A DNA stretch of 64,000 nucleotides from Azolla caroliniana (lineage: Eukaryota > Polypodiophyta), in NCBI GenBank assembly GCA_043228905.1, contig JBHGNT010000005.1, positions 3,844,001 to 3,908,000 of the forward strand, given 5' to 3'. Positions 38,201 through 49,926 of the stretch are shown here, one piece after another. Each line of letters starts with the position of its first letter. Position 1 is the first letter of the stretch. The position numbers were made by a program, and so were the translations under genes. Below the pieces are notes generated by a model. The model saw nothing but the letters and a program-made list of their open reading frames with translations. It was not told the origin of the DNA and did not search any database.

Positions 38201-39390
38201 TGAAGAATGCGTTTCTTCATGGTGATCTTGAAGAAGAAGTCTTTATGACCCAGCCCCCCGGCTTTCAATCGGAGATGAACAAGTCAGTGCTATGCCGACT
38301 GAAGAAGTCGTTGTACGGCTTGAAACAAGCCCCTCGAGCTTGGAATGCGAAGATCATGCACCTGTTGCGTAAGATGGGGTTTGTGGCCTCCAAATCGGAC
38401 TCTTCGTTGTTCATCCGGCAAGGCTCAGCCGACCCGGTATGTATATTGTTGTATGTTAATGATCTAGTCATCACCGGACCGGGTGTTCCAGAAATCAGAC
38501 GTGTCAAGTCCCTGTTGACGGACGCATTTGAGATGAAGGACCTGGGGGACTTTCATTATTTTCTTGGGATCGAGGTGATCCGAACCCCCAACAGCATATT
38601 ACTCTCACAACGACATTACGTCTCGAATATGCTATACAAGTTCGGCATGACAGAATGCCGACCTGTCTCCACACCCTTCGACCGGTACCAGAAGCTCCGT
38701 CCCAACTCTGGTCCGACCTACAACGAGAAACGGTTTTGACAAATTGTCGGAAGCCTTATTTACCTGACATCAACTATCCGGTCGGGATGATAAGTCAGTT
38801 CATGCAGAAGCCGACCGTGGAGCACCTTCAGTGCGCGCAATGGATATTGCGATATGTAAACGGCACGAAGGACTGAGGACTGTTATACCAGCGAGGTATA
38901 ACCGAAGAGCTCGTCAGTTACACGGATGCCGACTGGGCCGATGATGCATCAGATCGCTGATGAACCTCTGGTTACATGTTTTCCCTAGGTAGTGCGGCTG
39001 TTGCATCGAGCAGCAAAAAGCAGCCAACAGTTGCTCTGTCGAGCACTTAGGCTGAGTATCGGGGCGCTACCATTGCCACCTGTGAAGCCATTTGGCTTCA
39101 GCGACTGTTGCAAGACTTACGGATCGAGGTACCGACCCCGATTCTGGTCTACTGAGACAACATAAGCAACATACAACTGGCAGAGAACCCTGTGTTCCAT
39201 GCTCGCACGAAGCACATAGAAGTGCATTATCACTTTGTGCGTGAGCGGGTCCTGAGCAGTGAAGTTGAACTACGGTATGTTCACACGGATCGGCAAGTTG
39301 CCGACATCTTCACCAAGCCGCTTGGATCAGACAATTTGCAACACTTTACCAACATGCTTGGTGTTCAGCATCTCGACATGCCACACTTGA
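35221..39390 (+). pseudogene. Copia 2 gag-pol, many stops and a YVND reverse transcriptase
   Basis: Domains readable across frames: gag (SASWSYKMHQYLLGHSYWSFV), protease VDSGASNHMTNHKEW, pre-integrase DLWHKRIGHVNYKRLQ, integrase (LIHSDVWGPAQ; the second catalytic Asp region reads WSDGRKEYFS; NGVAERKN), reverse transcriptase (KWIYKVKYNADGS, MDVKNAFLHGDLEEEVFM, LLYVNDLVITG), and RNase H (HARTKHIEVHYHFVRE, VADIFTKPLG). At least ten in-frame stops; most sit where the family has Arg (CGA), Gln (CAG) or Trp (TGG). The second catalytic Asp of the YVDD box is Asn. Frame slips occur in the gag part and near 38,180. Not functional. Confidence 0.88.
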
Positions 39391-40009
39391 GGGGGAGAAC
39401 GGGCAGAGACACCGGAACAGGCAAAGGCAAAGAAACTGTCGATTGCACCAGTGAGGGAAGAACAGAAGGCGGCAAAGTCAAGAAAGACAAAGCCGACTGA
39501 AGGAAGAAGGCCAAGACCCGGACATGGTCCGATGTGGTGAAGGGCTTGGAACCATAAGACGAATCGGGAGCAACCGATTCGGACAAGAGCTGGAACGAAT
39601 CGGAGACAGTCGATTCGGTTCAAAAGACAAATTCGGAAGAACCGGATCAATTCAAGGCCAAGCAGACACGGATGCAGCGGAAGTCGATGCCATCGTGGAG
39701 AAATCGACGGATTGATAAGCGCCGGAGTCATAGCAGCGAAGCAGCTGAGAGGGGCCTATTGAGCAAACATACCGACTGAGAAGGTCGAGGCGCGCAGAAC
39801 AAGAGGGGTCGCGGCAAACAAAACCGGACCGGACGAGGAGCATGAGCAAAGCGAAGCGACGCCAGGAGAGGTCGGTTGGAAGAACCGGCTGCCACAGAGA
39901 CTGACACTAATATCCAACCTCAAGCCGGCAAATCACGCAAGCCGGTAGCACGCGAACAAACGAGGAATCCATCGCAACACCAATTTAGGAGACTACCGAA
40001 CAAGAGGAA
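39391..40009. other. decayed region between copia 2 and the G1 tail
   Basis: GA- and CGG-rich sequence with repeated CGATTCGG and GAACCGG words and several stops in all frames. It may be the 3' part of copia 2, the middle of the G1 downstream ORF, or both. I see no LTR, no target duplication and no recognisable domain. Confidence 0.3.
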
Positions 40010-40464
40010 CCTCAGGCCGTGTCACCAGAAATTACCACTACGGTAAACAGCGTGGAACGACGAGTAGAGTCCCCCGCAATATTAGACAAAGAAACCACTG
40101 CCCAAGTGGAACCCCAACAACCGGAGCATACGCTTACGGCCGACAACACGGAGAACATCCCGAACCAAGAGGAACCGCAAACCCACTCCCCAGAGCGTAC
40201 AACGGCGGTCGACATCACAGGGGAAGTGACGGACGAACCCGCACCGTGACCTACCACAAGCTCGCGGACGGCTGAACCAAACCCCCTCGCCCAAGAAGAG
40301 CCCACAAAATCTGGCCCACCCACACAGGATGATCACGAAACCAGGAGAAGCTCTCCAGACCAGGCAAGGGAACCACACAACGACGCGCCTACGGGCCCTT
40401 TGCCGTCCCCAGACACAGACACCATAGCAGAACCAAACTTCAAGGTCATTTTGGAGGAAGATTA
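40010..40464 (+). pseudogene. G1 tail ORF, acidic and Pro/Thr-rich
   Basis: A low-complexity frame (TTTVNSVERRVESPAI, NQEEPQTHSPERTTAV) with one internal TGA near 40,247, ending VILEED then TAA at 40,464. Its end lies immediately before the polypurine tract and the 3' LTR start of G1, so it is probably the C-terminus of the ORF downstream of integrase, separated from it by copia 2. No domain is recognised. Confidence 0.5.
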
Positions 40465-40476
40465 AAGGGATGGGTC
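40464..40476 (+). other. G1 polypurine tract
   Basis: AAAGGGATGGGTC lies directly before TGACGT (40,477), proposed as the first bases of the G1 3' LTR. The LTR resumes after the L1 insertion at 55,796 onward. Confidence 0.55.
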
Positions 40477-40632
40477 TGACGTTGTCATGAAGATTTTCGT
40501 CCATAGGCGGAAACCGGGGTGGAAAGGGCAAGTCGGTGGTGTGCAACATGTGCACACGTATACTAGGAAATGGTGTATAGAAATAGGAGGGGAAATTTTA
40601 TCCCACATTGTAAGGTCCCTCCCTCCTTGGGC

Positions 40633-40639
40633 TATAAAA
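40633..40639 (+). promoter_or_regulatory. TATA box of the L1 LTR
   Basis: TATAAAA in the context GGGCTATAAAACAAAGGG, about 150 bp into the LTR. The same box is kept in the other copies (55,431-55,437 plus; minus strand about 52,676-52,682). Transcription from here would cross the complete tandem array before reaching the gag ORF. Confidence 0.7.
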
Positions 40640-40725
40640 CAAAGGGAGGGGTTGCTTATTTTGCGTATGAAAGGTATACCACTTAGTCTAGAGTTCTTAC
40701 TGTTTTAGGGTTAGGGTTTCGTTTA

Positions 40726-43700
40726 GGGTTTTCCTTATTCATCTTCGATTAGGGTTCTCTCATAGTCATTTGGTGCGGCCCATGCGGCCACCATTGTTGC
40801 AATCATTTGTTTGTTTTAATATATCTTGTTGAGTATCTTACCTCCGCCGATCTCTCCTTCTATGTGGTGATCTTATTCTTTCTTCTTCTCCTCTTGAGCC
40901 AAGCTTCCAAACATATCTTATTCTTTCTCCTCTACTCCCTAGTCCAAGACCCCCGTGTAATAAGACCATACCTCAAACCCCATACCTCAAACCCCATGTA
41001 ATTTTTCATTTATAATGTTAATTACATGTTTTTAATTATGTTTCTCTCCCTCGCCCTCTCTTTTTTTCTTTTTCTTTTTTTTTCTTTTTTTTTTTATCGT
41101 GTTCTAATTATGTTTCTCTAGTTCGTAATAGCACCTCTCTCTTTCATTTTTATTAGTATGGTAATCCTCCTCCCTCCCCGTAACCCTTGTTTTAAATTTT
41201 AATTATGTTTTTCATCTCGTTTTTTAGTTTTAATCTTAGGTTTATTTATGTTTTAATCTCTCTCTCTCTCTCTTTAGTTTTAATCTTAGGTTTATTTATG
41301 TTTTAATCTCTCTCTCTCTCTCTCTCTCTTTGGTTTAATCTTAGGTTTATTTATGTTTTAATCTCTCTCTCTCTCTCTCTCTCTCTCTTTGGTTTAATCT
41401 TAGGTTTATTTATGTTTTAATCTCTCTCTCTCTCTCTCTCTCTTTATTTTAATTAGTATGTTAATCCCCCTCCCTTTAAGCCTATCTTTTAATTTCTTTC
41501 TAATTACCCCACCCTTTACTTTATTTTTAGGTTCATGTTTCTAGATTAAGATTTTATGTTTGTTAGTTTTCGGGTTATGTTTCTAATCGTAGTGTTTAAC
41601 CCCCCACCCCTCTTCCTTTTTGTTATTCCTAATCATGTCGGCTCCCTCTCCTTTCTTCTACCTCGTCTTCGATTCGGGTGCGCTCAAATTGAGCGTGGTG
41701 TTCCTCTTCGCCTACCTCTACACGCCGATGATCGAACATTCCGCACTCCTTGTTTCGACCGTAAGGTCCATAACCCTACAATAGGGTTTTCCTTATTCAT
41801 CTTCGGTTAGGGTTCTCTCATAGTCATTTGGTGCGGCCCATGCGGCCACCATTGTTGCAATCATTTGTTTGTTTTAATATATCTTGTTGAGTATCTTACC
41901 TCCGCCGATCTCTCCTTCTATGTGGTGATCTTATTCTTTCTTCTTCTCCTCTTGAGCCAAGCTTCCAAACATATCTTATTCTTTCTCCTCTACTCCCTAG
42001 TCCAAGACCCCCGTGTAATAAGACCATACCTCAAACCCCATACCTCAAACCCCATGTAATTTTTCATTTATAATGTTAATTACATGTTTTTAATTATGTT
42101 TCTCTCCCTCGCCCTCTCTTTTTTTCTTTTTCTTTTTTTTTCTTTTTTTTTTTATCGTGTTCTAATTATGTTTCTCTAGTTCGTAATAGCACCTCTCTCT
42201 TTCATTTTTATTAGTATGGTAATCCTCCTCCCTCCCCGTAACCCTTGTTTTAAATTTTAATTATGTTTTTCATCTCGTTTTTTAGTTTTAATCTTAGGTT
42301 TATTTATGTTTTAATCTCTCTCTCTCTCTCTTTAGTTTTAATCTTAGGTTTATTTATGTTTTAATCTCTCTCTCTCTCTCTCTCTCTTTGGTTTAATCTT
42401 AGGTTTATTTATGTTTTAATCTCTCTCTCTCTCTCTCTCTCTCTCTTTGGTTTAATCTTAGGTTTATTTATGTTTTAATCTCTCTCTCTCTCTCTCTCTC
42501 TTTATTTTAATTAGTATGTTAATCCCCCTCCCTTTAAGCCTATCTTTTAATTTCTTTCTAATTACCCCACCCTTTACTTTATTTTTAGGTTCATGTTTCT
42601 AGATTAAGATTTTATGTTTGTTAGTTTTCGGGTTATGTTTCTAATCGTAGTGTTTAACCCCCCACCCCTCTTCCTTTTTGTTATTCCTAATCATGTCGGC
42701 TCCCTCTCCTTTCTTCTACCTCGTCTTCGATTCGGGTGCGCTCAAATTGAGCGTGGTGTTCCTCTTCGCCTACCTCTACACGCCGATGATCGAACATTCC
42801 GCACTCCTTGTTTCGACCGTAAGGTCCATAACCCTACAATAGGGTTTTCCTTATTCATCTTCGGTTAGGGTTCTCTCATAGTCATTTGGTGCGGCCCATG
42901 CGGCCACCATTGTTGCAATCATTTGTTTGTTTTAATATATCTTGTTGAGTATCTTACCTCCGCCGATCTCTCCTTCTATGTGGTGATCTTATTCTTTCTT
43001 CTTCTCCTCTTGAGCCAAGCTTCCAAACATATCTTATTCTTTCTCCTCTACTCCCTAGTCCAAGACCCCCGTGTAATAAGACCATACCTCAAACCCCATA
43101 CCTCAAACCCCATGTAATTTTTCATTTATAATGTTAATTACATGTTTTTAATTATGTTTCTCTCCCTCGCCCTCTCTTTTTTTCTTTTTCTTTTTTTTTC
43201 TTTTTTTTTTTATCGTGTTCTAATTATGTTTCTCTAGTTCGTAATAGCACCTCTCTCTTTCATTTTTATTAGTATGGTAATCCTCCTCCCTCCCCGTAAC
43301 CCTTGTTTTAAATTTTAATTATGTTTTTCATCTCGTTTTTTAGTTTTAATCTTAGGTTTATTTATGTTTTAATCTCTCTCTCTCTCTCTTTAGTTTTAAT
43401 CTTAGGTTTATTTATGTTTTAATCTCTCTCTCTCTCTCTCTCTCTTTGGTTTAATCTTAGGTTTATTTATGTTTTAATCTCTCTCTCTCTCTCTCTCTCT
43501 CTCTTTGGTTTAATCTTAGGTTTATTTATGTTTTAATCTCTCTCTCTCTCTCTCTCTCTTTATTTTAATTAGTATGTTAATCCCCCTCCCTTTAAGCCTA
43601 TCTTTTAATTTCTTTCTAATTACCCCACCCTTTACTTTATTTTTAGGTTCATGTTTCTAGATTAAGATTTTATGTTTGTTAGTTTTCGGGTTATGTTTCT

Positions 43701-46700
43701 AATCGTAGTGTTTAACCCCCCACCCCTCTTCCTTTTTGTTATTCCTAATCATGTCGGCTCCCTCTCCTTTCTTCTACCTCGTCTTCGATTCGGGTGCGCT
43801 CAAATTGAGCGTGGTGTTCCTCTTCGCCTACCTCTACACGCCGATGATCGAACATTCCGCACTCCTTGTTTCGACCGTAAGGTCCATAACCCTACAATAG
43901 GGTTTTCCTTATTCATCTTCGGTTAGGGTTCTCTCATAGTCATTTGGTGCGGCCCATGCGGCCACCATTGTTGCAATCATTTGTTTGTTTTAATATATCT
44001 TGTTGAGTATCTTACCTCCGCCGATCTCTCCTTCTATGTGGTGATCTTATTCTTTCTTCTTCTCCTCTTGAGCCAAGCTTCCAAACATATCTTATTCTTT
44101 CTCCTCTACTCCCTAGTCCAAGACCCCCGTGTAATAAGACCATACCTCAAACCCCATACCTCAAACCCCATGTAATTTTTCATTTATAATGTTAATTACA
44201 TGTTTTTAATTATGTTTCTCTCCCTCGCCCTCTCTTTTTTTCTTTTTCTTTTTTTTTCTTTTTTTTTTATCGTGTTCTAATTATGTTTCTCTAGTTCGTA
44301 ATAGCACCTCTCTCTTTCATTTTTATTAGTATGGTAATCCTCCTCCCTCCCCGTAACCCTTGTTTTAAATTTTAATTATGTTTTTCATCTCGTTTTTTAG
44401 TTTTAATCTTAGGTTTATTTATGTTTTAATCTCTCTCTCTCTCTCTTTAGTTTTAATCTTAGGTTTATTTATGTTTTAATCTCTCTCTCTCTCTCTCTCT
44501 CTCTTTGGTTTAATCTTAGGTTTATTTATGTTTTAATCTCTCTCTCTCTCTCTCTCTCTCTCTTTGGTTTAATCTTAGGTTTATTTATGTTTTAATCTCT
44601 CTCTCTCTCTCTCTCTCTTTATTTTAATTAGTATGTTAATCCCCCTCCCTTTAAGCCTATCTTTTAATTTCTTTCTAATTACCCCACCCTTTACTTTATT
44701 TTTAGGTTCATGTTTCTAGATTAAGATTTTATGTTTGTTAGTTTTCGGGTTATGTTTCTAATCGTAGTGTTTAACCCCCCACCCCTCTTCCTTTTTGTTA
44801 TTCCTAATCATGTCGGCTCCCTCTCCTTTCTTCTACCTCGTCTTCGATTCGGGTGCGCTCAAATTGAGCGTGGTGTTCCTCTTCGCCTACCTCTACACGC
44901 CGATGATCGAACATTCCGCACTCCTTGTTTCGACCGTAAGGTCCATAACCCTACAATAGGGTTTTCCTTATTCATCTTCGGTTAGGGTTCTCTCATAGTC
45001 ATTTGGTGCGGCCCATGCGGCCACCATTGTTGCAATCATTTGTTTGTTTTAATATATCTTGTTGAGTATCTTACCTCCGCCGATCTCTCCTTCTATGTGG
45101 TGATCTTATTCTTTCTTCTTCTCCTCTTGAGCCAAGCTTCCAAACATATCTTATTCTTTCTCCTCTACTCCCTAGTCCAAGACCCCCGTGTAATAAGACC
45201 ATACCTCAAACCCCATACCTCAAACCCCATGTAATTTTTCATTTATAATGTTAATTACATGTTTTTAATTATGTTTCTCTCCCTCGCCCTCTCTTTTTTT
45301 CTTTTTCTTTTTTTTTCTTTTTTTTTTATCGTGTTCTAATTATGTTTCTCTAGTTCGTAATAGCACCTCTCTCTTTCATTTTTATTAGTATGGTAATCCT
45401 CCTCCCTCCCCGTAACCCTTGTTTTAAATTTTAATTATGTTTTTCATCTCGTTTTTTAGTTTTAATCTTAGGTTTATTTATGTTTTAATCTCTCTCTCTC
45501 TCTCTTTAGTTTTAATCTTAGGTTTATTTATGTTTTAATCTCTCTCTCTCTCTCTCTCTCTCTTTGGTTTAATCTTAGGTTTATTTATGTTTTAATCTCT
45601 CTCTCTCTCTCTCTCTCTCTCTTTGGTTTAATCTTAGGTTTATTTATGTTTTAATCTCTCTCTCTCTCTCTCTCTCTTTATTTTAATTAGTATGTTAATC
45701 CCCCTCCCTTTAAGCCTATCTTTTAATTTCTTTCTAATTACCCCACCCTTTACTTTATTTTTAGGTTCATGTTTCTAGATTAAGATTTTATGTTTGTTAG
45801 TTTTCGGGTTATGTTTCTAATCGTAGTGTTTAACCCCCCACCCCTCTTCCTTTTTGTTATTCCTAATCATGTCGGCTCCCTCTCCTTTCTTCTACCTCGT
45901 CTTCGATTCGGGTGCGCTCAAATTGAGCGTGGTGTTCCTCTTCGCCTACCTCTACACGCCGATGATCGAACATTCCGCACTCCTTGTTTCGACCGTAAGG
46001 TCCATAACCCTACAATAGGGTTTTCCTTATTCATCTTCGGTTAGGGTTCTCTCATAGTCATTTGGTGCGGCCCATGCGGCCACCATTGTTGCAATCATTT
46101 GTTTGTTTTAATATATCTTGTTGAGTATCTTACCTCCGCCGATCTCTCCTTCTATGTGGTGATCTTATTCTTTCTTCTTCTCCTCTTGAGCCAAGCTTCC
46201 AAACATATCTTATTCTTTCTCCTCTACTCCCTAGTCCAAGACCCCCGTGTAATAAGACCATACCTCAAACCCCATACCTCAAACCCCATGTAATTTTTCA
46301 TTTATAATGTTAATTACATGTTTTTAATTATGTTTCTCTCCCTCGCCCTCTCTTTTTTTCTTTTTCTTTTTTTTTCTTTTTTTTTTTATCGTGTTCTAAT
46401 TATGTTTCTCTAGTTCGTAATAGCACCTCTCTCTTTCATTTTTATTAGTATGGTAATCCTCCTCCCTCCCCGTAACCCTTGTTTTAAATTTTAATTATGT
46501 TTTTCATCTCGTTTTTTAGTTTTAATCTTAGGTTTATTTATGTTTTAATCTCTCTCTCTCTCTCTTTAGTTTTAATCTTAGGTTTATTTATGTTTTAATC
46601 TCTCTCTCTCTCTCTCTCTCTCTTTGGTTTAATCTTAGGTTTATTTATGTTTTAATCTCTCTCTCTCTCTCTCTCTCTCTCTTTGGTTTAATCTTAGGTT

Positions 46701-49434
46701 TATTTATGTTTTAATCTCTCTCTCTCTCTCTCTCTCTTTATTTTAATTAGTATGTTAATCCCCCTCCCTTTAAGCCTATCTTTTAATTTCTTTCTAATTA
46801 CCCCACCCTTTACTTTATTTTTAGGTTCATGTTTCTAGATTAAGATTTTATGTTTGTTAGTTTTCGGGTTATGTTTCTAATCGTAGTGTTTAACCCCCCA
46901 CCCCTCTTCCTTTTTGTTATTCCTAATCATGTCGGCTCCCTCTCCTTTCTTCTACCTCGTCTTCGATTCGGGTGCGCTCAAATTGAGCGTGGTGTTCCTC
47001 TTCGCCTACCTCTACACGCCGATGATCGAACATTCCGCACTCCTTGTTTCGACCGTAAGGTCCATAACCCTACAATAGGGTTTTCCTTATTCATCTTCGG
47101 TTAGGGTTCTCTCATAGTCATTTGGTGCGGCCCATGCGGCCACCATTGTTGCAATCATTTGTTTGTTTTAATATATCTTGTTGAGTATCTTACCTCCGCC
47201 GATCTCTCCTTCTATGTGGTGATCTTATTCTTTCTTCTTCTCCTCTTGAGCCAAGCTTCCAAACATATCTTATTCTTTCTCCTCTACTCCCTAGTCCAAG
47301 ACCCCCGTGTAATAAGACCATACCTCAAACCCCATACCTCAAACCCCATGTAATTTTTCATTTATAATGTTAATTACATGTTTTTAATTATGTTTCTCTC
47401 CCTCGCCCTCTCTTTTTTTCTTTTTCTTTTTTTTTCTTTTTTTTTTTATCGTGTTCTAATTATGTTTCTCTAGTTCGTAATAGCACCTCTCTCTTTCATT
47501 TTTATTAGTATGGTAATCCTCCTCCCTCCCCGTAACCCTTGTTTTAAATTTTAATTATGTTTTTCATCTCGTTTTTTAGTTTTAATCTTAGGTTTATTTA
47601 TGTTTTAATCTCTCTCTCTCTCTCTTTAGTTTTAATCTTAGGTTTATTTATGTTTTAATCTCTCTCTCTCTCTCTCTCTCTCTTTGGTTTAATCTTAGGT
47701 TTATTTATGTTTTAATCTCTCTCTCTCTCTCTCTCTCTCTCTTTGGTTTAATCTTAGGTTTATTTATGTTTTAATCTCTCTCTCTCTCTCTCTCTCTTTA
47801 TTTTAATTAGTATGTTAATCCCCCTCCCTTTAAGCCTATCTTTTAATTTCTTTCTAATTACCCCACCCTTTACTTTATTTTTAGGTTCATGTTTCTAGAT
47901 TAAGATTTTATGTTTGTTAGTTTTCGGGTTATGTTTCTAATCGTAGTGTTTAACCCCCCACCCCTCTTCCTTTTTGTTATTCCTAATCATGTCGGCTCCC
48001 TCTCCTTTCTTCTACCTCGTCTTCGATTCGGGTGCGCTCAAATTGAGCGTGGTGTTCCTCTTCGCCTACCTCTACACGCCGATGATCGAACATTCCGCAC
48101 TCCTTGTTTCGACCGTAAGGTCCATAACCCTACAATAGGGTTTTCCTTATTCATCTTCGGTTAGGGTTCTCTCATAGTCATTTGGTGCGGCCCATGCGGC
48201 CACCATTGTTGCAATCATTTGTTTGTTTTAATATATCTTGTTGAGTATCTTACCTCCGCCGATCTCTCCTTCTATGTGGTGATCTTATTCTTTCTTCTTC
48301 TCCTCTTGAGCCAAGCTTCCAAACATATCTTATTCTTTCTCCTCTACTCCCTAGTCCAAGACCCCCGTGTAATAAGACCATACCTCAAACCCCATACCTC
48401 AAACCCCATGTAATTTTTCATTTATAATGTTAATTACATGTTTTTAATTATGTTTCTCTCCCTCGCCCTCTCTTTTTTTCTTTTTCTTTTTTTTTCTTTT
48501 TTTTTTTATCGTGTTCTAATTATGTTTCTCTAGTTCGTAATAGCACCTCTCTCTTTCATTTTTATTAGTATGGTAATCCTCCTCCCTCCCCGTAACCCTT
48601 GTTTTAAATTTTAATTATGTTTTTCATCTCGTTTTTTAGTTTTAATCTTAGGTTTATTTATGTTTTAATCTCTCTCTCTCTCTCTTTAGTTTTAATCTTA
48701 GGTTTATTTATGTTTTAATCTCTCTCTCTCTCTCTCTCTCTCTTTGGTTTAATCTTAGGTTTATTTATGTTTTAATCTCTCTCTCTCTCTCTCTCTCTCT
48801 CTTTGGTTTAATCTTAGGTTTATTTATGTTTTAATCTCTCTCTCTCTCTCTCTCTCTTTATTTTAATTAGTATGTTAATCCCCCTCCCTTTAAGCCTATC
48901 TTTTAATTTCTTTCTAATTACCCCACCCTTTACTTTATTTTTAGGTTCATGTTTCTAGATTAAGATTTTATGTTTGTTAGTTTTCGGGTTATGTTTCTAA
49001 TCGTAGTGTTTAACCCCCCACCCCTCTTCCTTTTTGTTATTCCTAATCATGTCGGCTCCCTCTCCTTTCTTCTACCTCGTCTTCGATTCGGGTGCGCTCA
49101 AATTGAGCGTGGTGTTCCTCTTCGCCTACCTCTACACGCCGATGATCGAACATTCCGCACTCCTTGTTTCGACCGTAAGGTCCATAACCCTACAATAGGG
49201 TTTTCCTTATTCATCTTCGGTTAGGGTTCTCTCATAGTCATTTGGTGCGGCCCATGCGGCCACCATTGTTGCAATCATTTGTTTGTTTTAATATATCTTG
49301 TTGAGTATCTTACCTCCGCCGATCTCTCCTTCTATGTGGTGATCTTATTCTTTCTTCTTCTCCTCTTGAGCCAAGCTTCCAAACATATCTTATTCTTTCT
49401 CCTCTACTCCCTAGTCCAAGACCCTCGTGGTCCC
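40726..49434 (+). repeat. tandem array of eight 1.06-kb units plus a partial ninth
   Basis: Units begin at about 40,726, 41,784, 42,842, 43,900, 44,959, 46,018, 47,078, 48,138 and 49,198 (partial). Spacings are 1,058, 1,058, 1,058, 1,059, 1,059, 1,060, 1,060 and 1,060 bp. Copies look almost identical, differing in T-run and CT-run length and one early base (ATCTTCGATT against ATCTTCGGTT). In each unit the first 232 bp are ordinary LTR and the next 826 bp are foreign. Within the foreign part lie four minisatellite copies of TTTTAATCTTAGGTTTATTT, each followed by a CT run. The short open frames that recur in each unit (64 and 84 codons) are a by-product and not genes. Confidence 0.93.
40958..41783 (+). 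repeat. 826-bp non-LTR segment within each tandem unit (first copy)
   Basis: Starts TAATAAGACCATACC just after the point where normal LTRs read GTGGTCCCGCC, and ends ACCCTACAATA before native LTR sequence returns. Left half: T- and CT-rich with four short direct repeats (about 41,225-41,450). Right half (about 41,637-41,783): less biased, with a 49-codon frame starting MSAPSPFFYLVFDSGALK and ending in TAG at the unit border. The segment is absent from every other copy of this LTR in the window. Its source is unknown; a captured host fragment is possible. Confidence 0.75.
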
Positions 49435-49506
49435 GCCCCTTCTACACGCACGCGCGTAACAACGCAACATCTTTGGTGAACCCGACATGAAGGGAGGCAA
49501 GGGAGC

Positions 49507-49926
49507 ATGGAGATGGAAGAAGACTTGGACTTCGAGGAGATGATGGCAAAGATCGTGATGGAAGCCGGACGGAAGATTGCGAAGCGAGATGTGGCTGAAC
49601 AAGCCGTCGAAAGGGTGGTCGATCAAGTCAGCCGGTTCAATGGAAATGAGGTTCCAAAATTTTTGGGAGCCTACAAGGCCGAGATGGCGAAAGGGGGCGT
49701 GGACGAGGCGATGCGGCTAGAGTATTTTCCTCGAGTGGCGGTCGTATCGGTTCACAAGGAGGTCAAGGAGCTACGAGAAGCTCACGAGTCATGGGAGTCC
49801 TTTGAGGGAGCTCTATTGGACGCATACGAATACGCAAAACCGGAGTGGGTATGCCGGCAACCCGATGGGGAGCGATCGACAACAACGTGGCCCACGAGCG
49901 ACGAAGAAGAGAGGGCAAGGCAGTGA
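49507..49926 (+). pseudogene. L1 gag-like ORF, shortened
   Basis: Begins at an ATG 37 nt after the LTR and encodes 139 residues. Residues about 20-105 match the M1 gag-like domain (AVERVVDQVSRFNGNEVPKF, GVDEAMRLEYFPRVAVV, EVKELREAHESWESFEGALL). After LLDAYEYA the homology stops: the part corresponding to FREFERRLARL...KVLLFVKSIDR of M1 is missing, so this copy has an internal deletion followed by a frame change. No zinc knuckle, no catalytic residues. The N-terminus MEMEEDLDFEEM is probably closer to the family's complete start than that of M1. Confidence 0.65.

Larger units (their letters stand above)
34915..39390 (+). mobile_element. Copia 2: decayed Ty1/copia element, 3' LTR not found
   Basis: The 5' LTR ends ...TTTACA at 35,128, directly followed by the primer site TGGTATCAGAGC at 35,129. 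Coding remnants of gag, protease, integrase, reverse transcriptase and RNase H follow in order to about 39,390, where a purine tract (TTGAGGGGGAGAA) occurs. No second copy of the 5' LTR sequence is visible downstream, so the 3' LTR is deleted or unrecognisable. The LTR start at about 34,915 (TGTCAGATGC) is a guess. Confidence 0.75.
40483..49469 (+). repeat. L1 5' LTR, expanded to 8,987 bp
   Basis: The first 243 bp (promoter part, TATA box at 40,633) and the last roughly 60 bp match the ordinary copies of this LTR at 50,999-52,833 (about 529 bp once the nested element is removed) and 55,354-55,795. Between them the R/U5 portion has been repeated in tandem together with an extra 826-bp segment. 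The LTR ends TG...CA and is followed by TTTGGTGAACCCGAC, where a primer site should lie; I could not assign the tRNA. Confidence 0.85.

Noticed and set aside
40726-49434. Regular repeats considered as a CRISPR-like array or centromeric satellite
   Set aside because: The unit is 1.06 kb of LTR-derived DNA in a plant genome, with no spacer structure. Nothing in this window shows centromeric status.
40807-49479. Nine copies of a 64-codon frame and eight copies of an 84-codon frame, repeated every 1.06 kb
   Set aside because: They recur only because the DNA unit is tandemly repeated. The 64-codon frame reads through LTR sequence and is also broken by the normal LTR end. No domain or codon bias supports a gene family.
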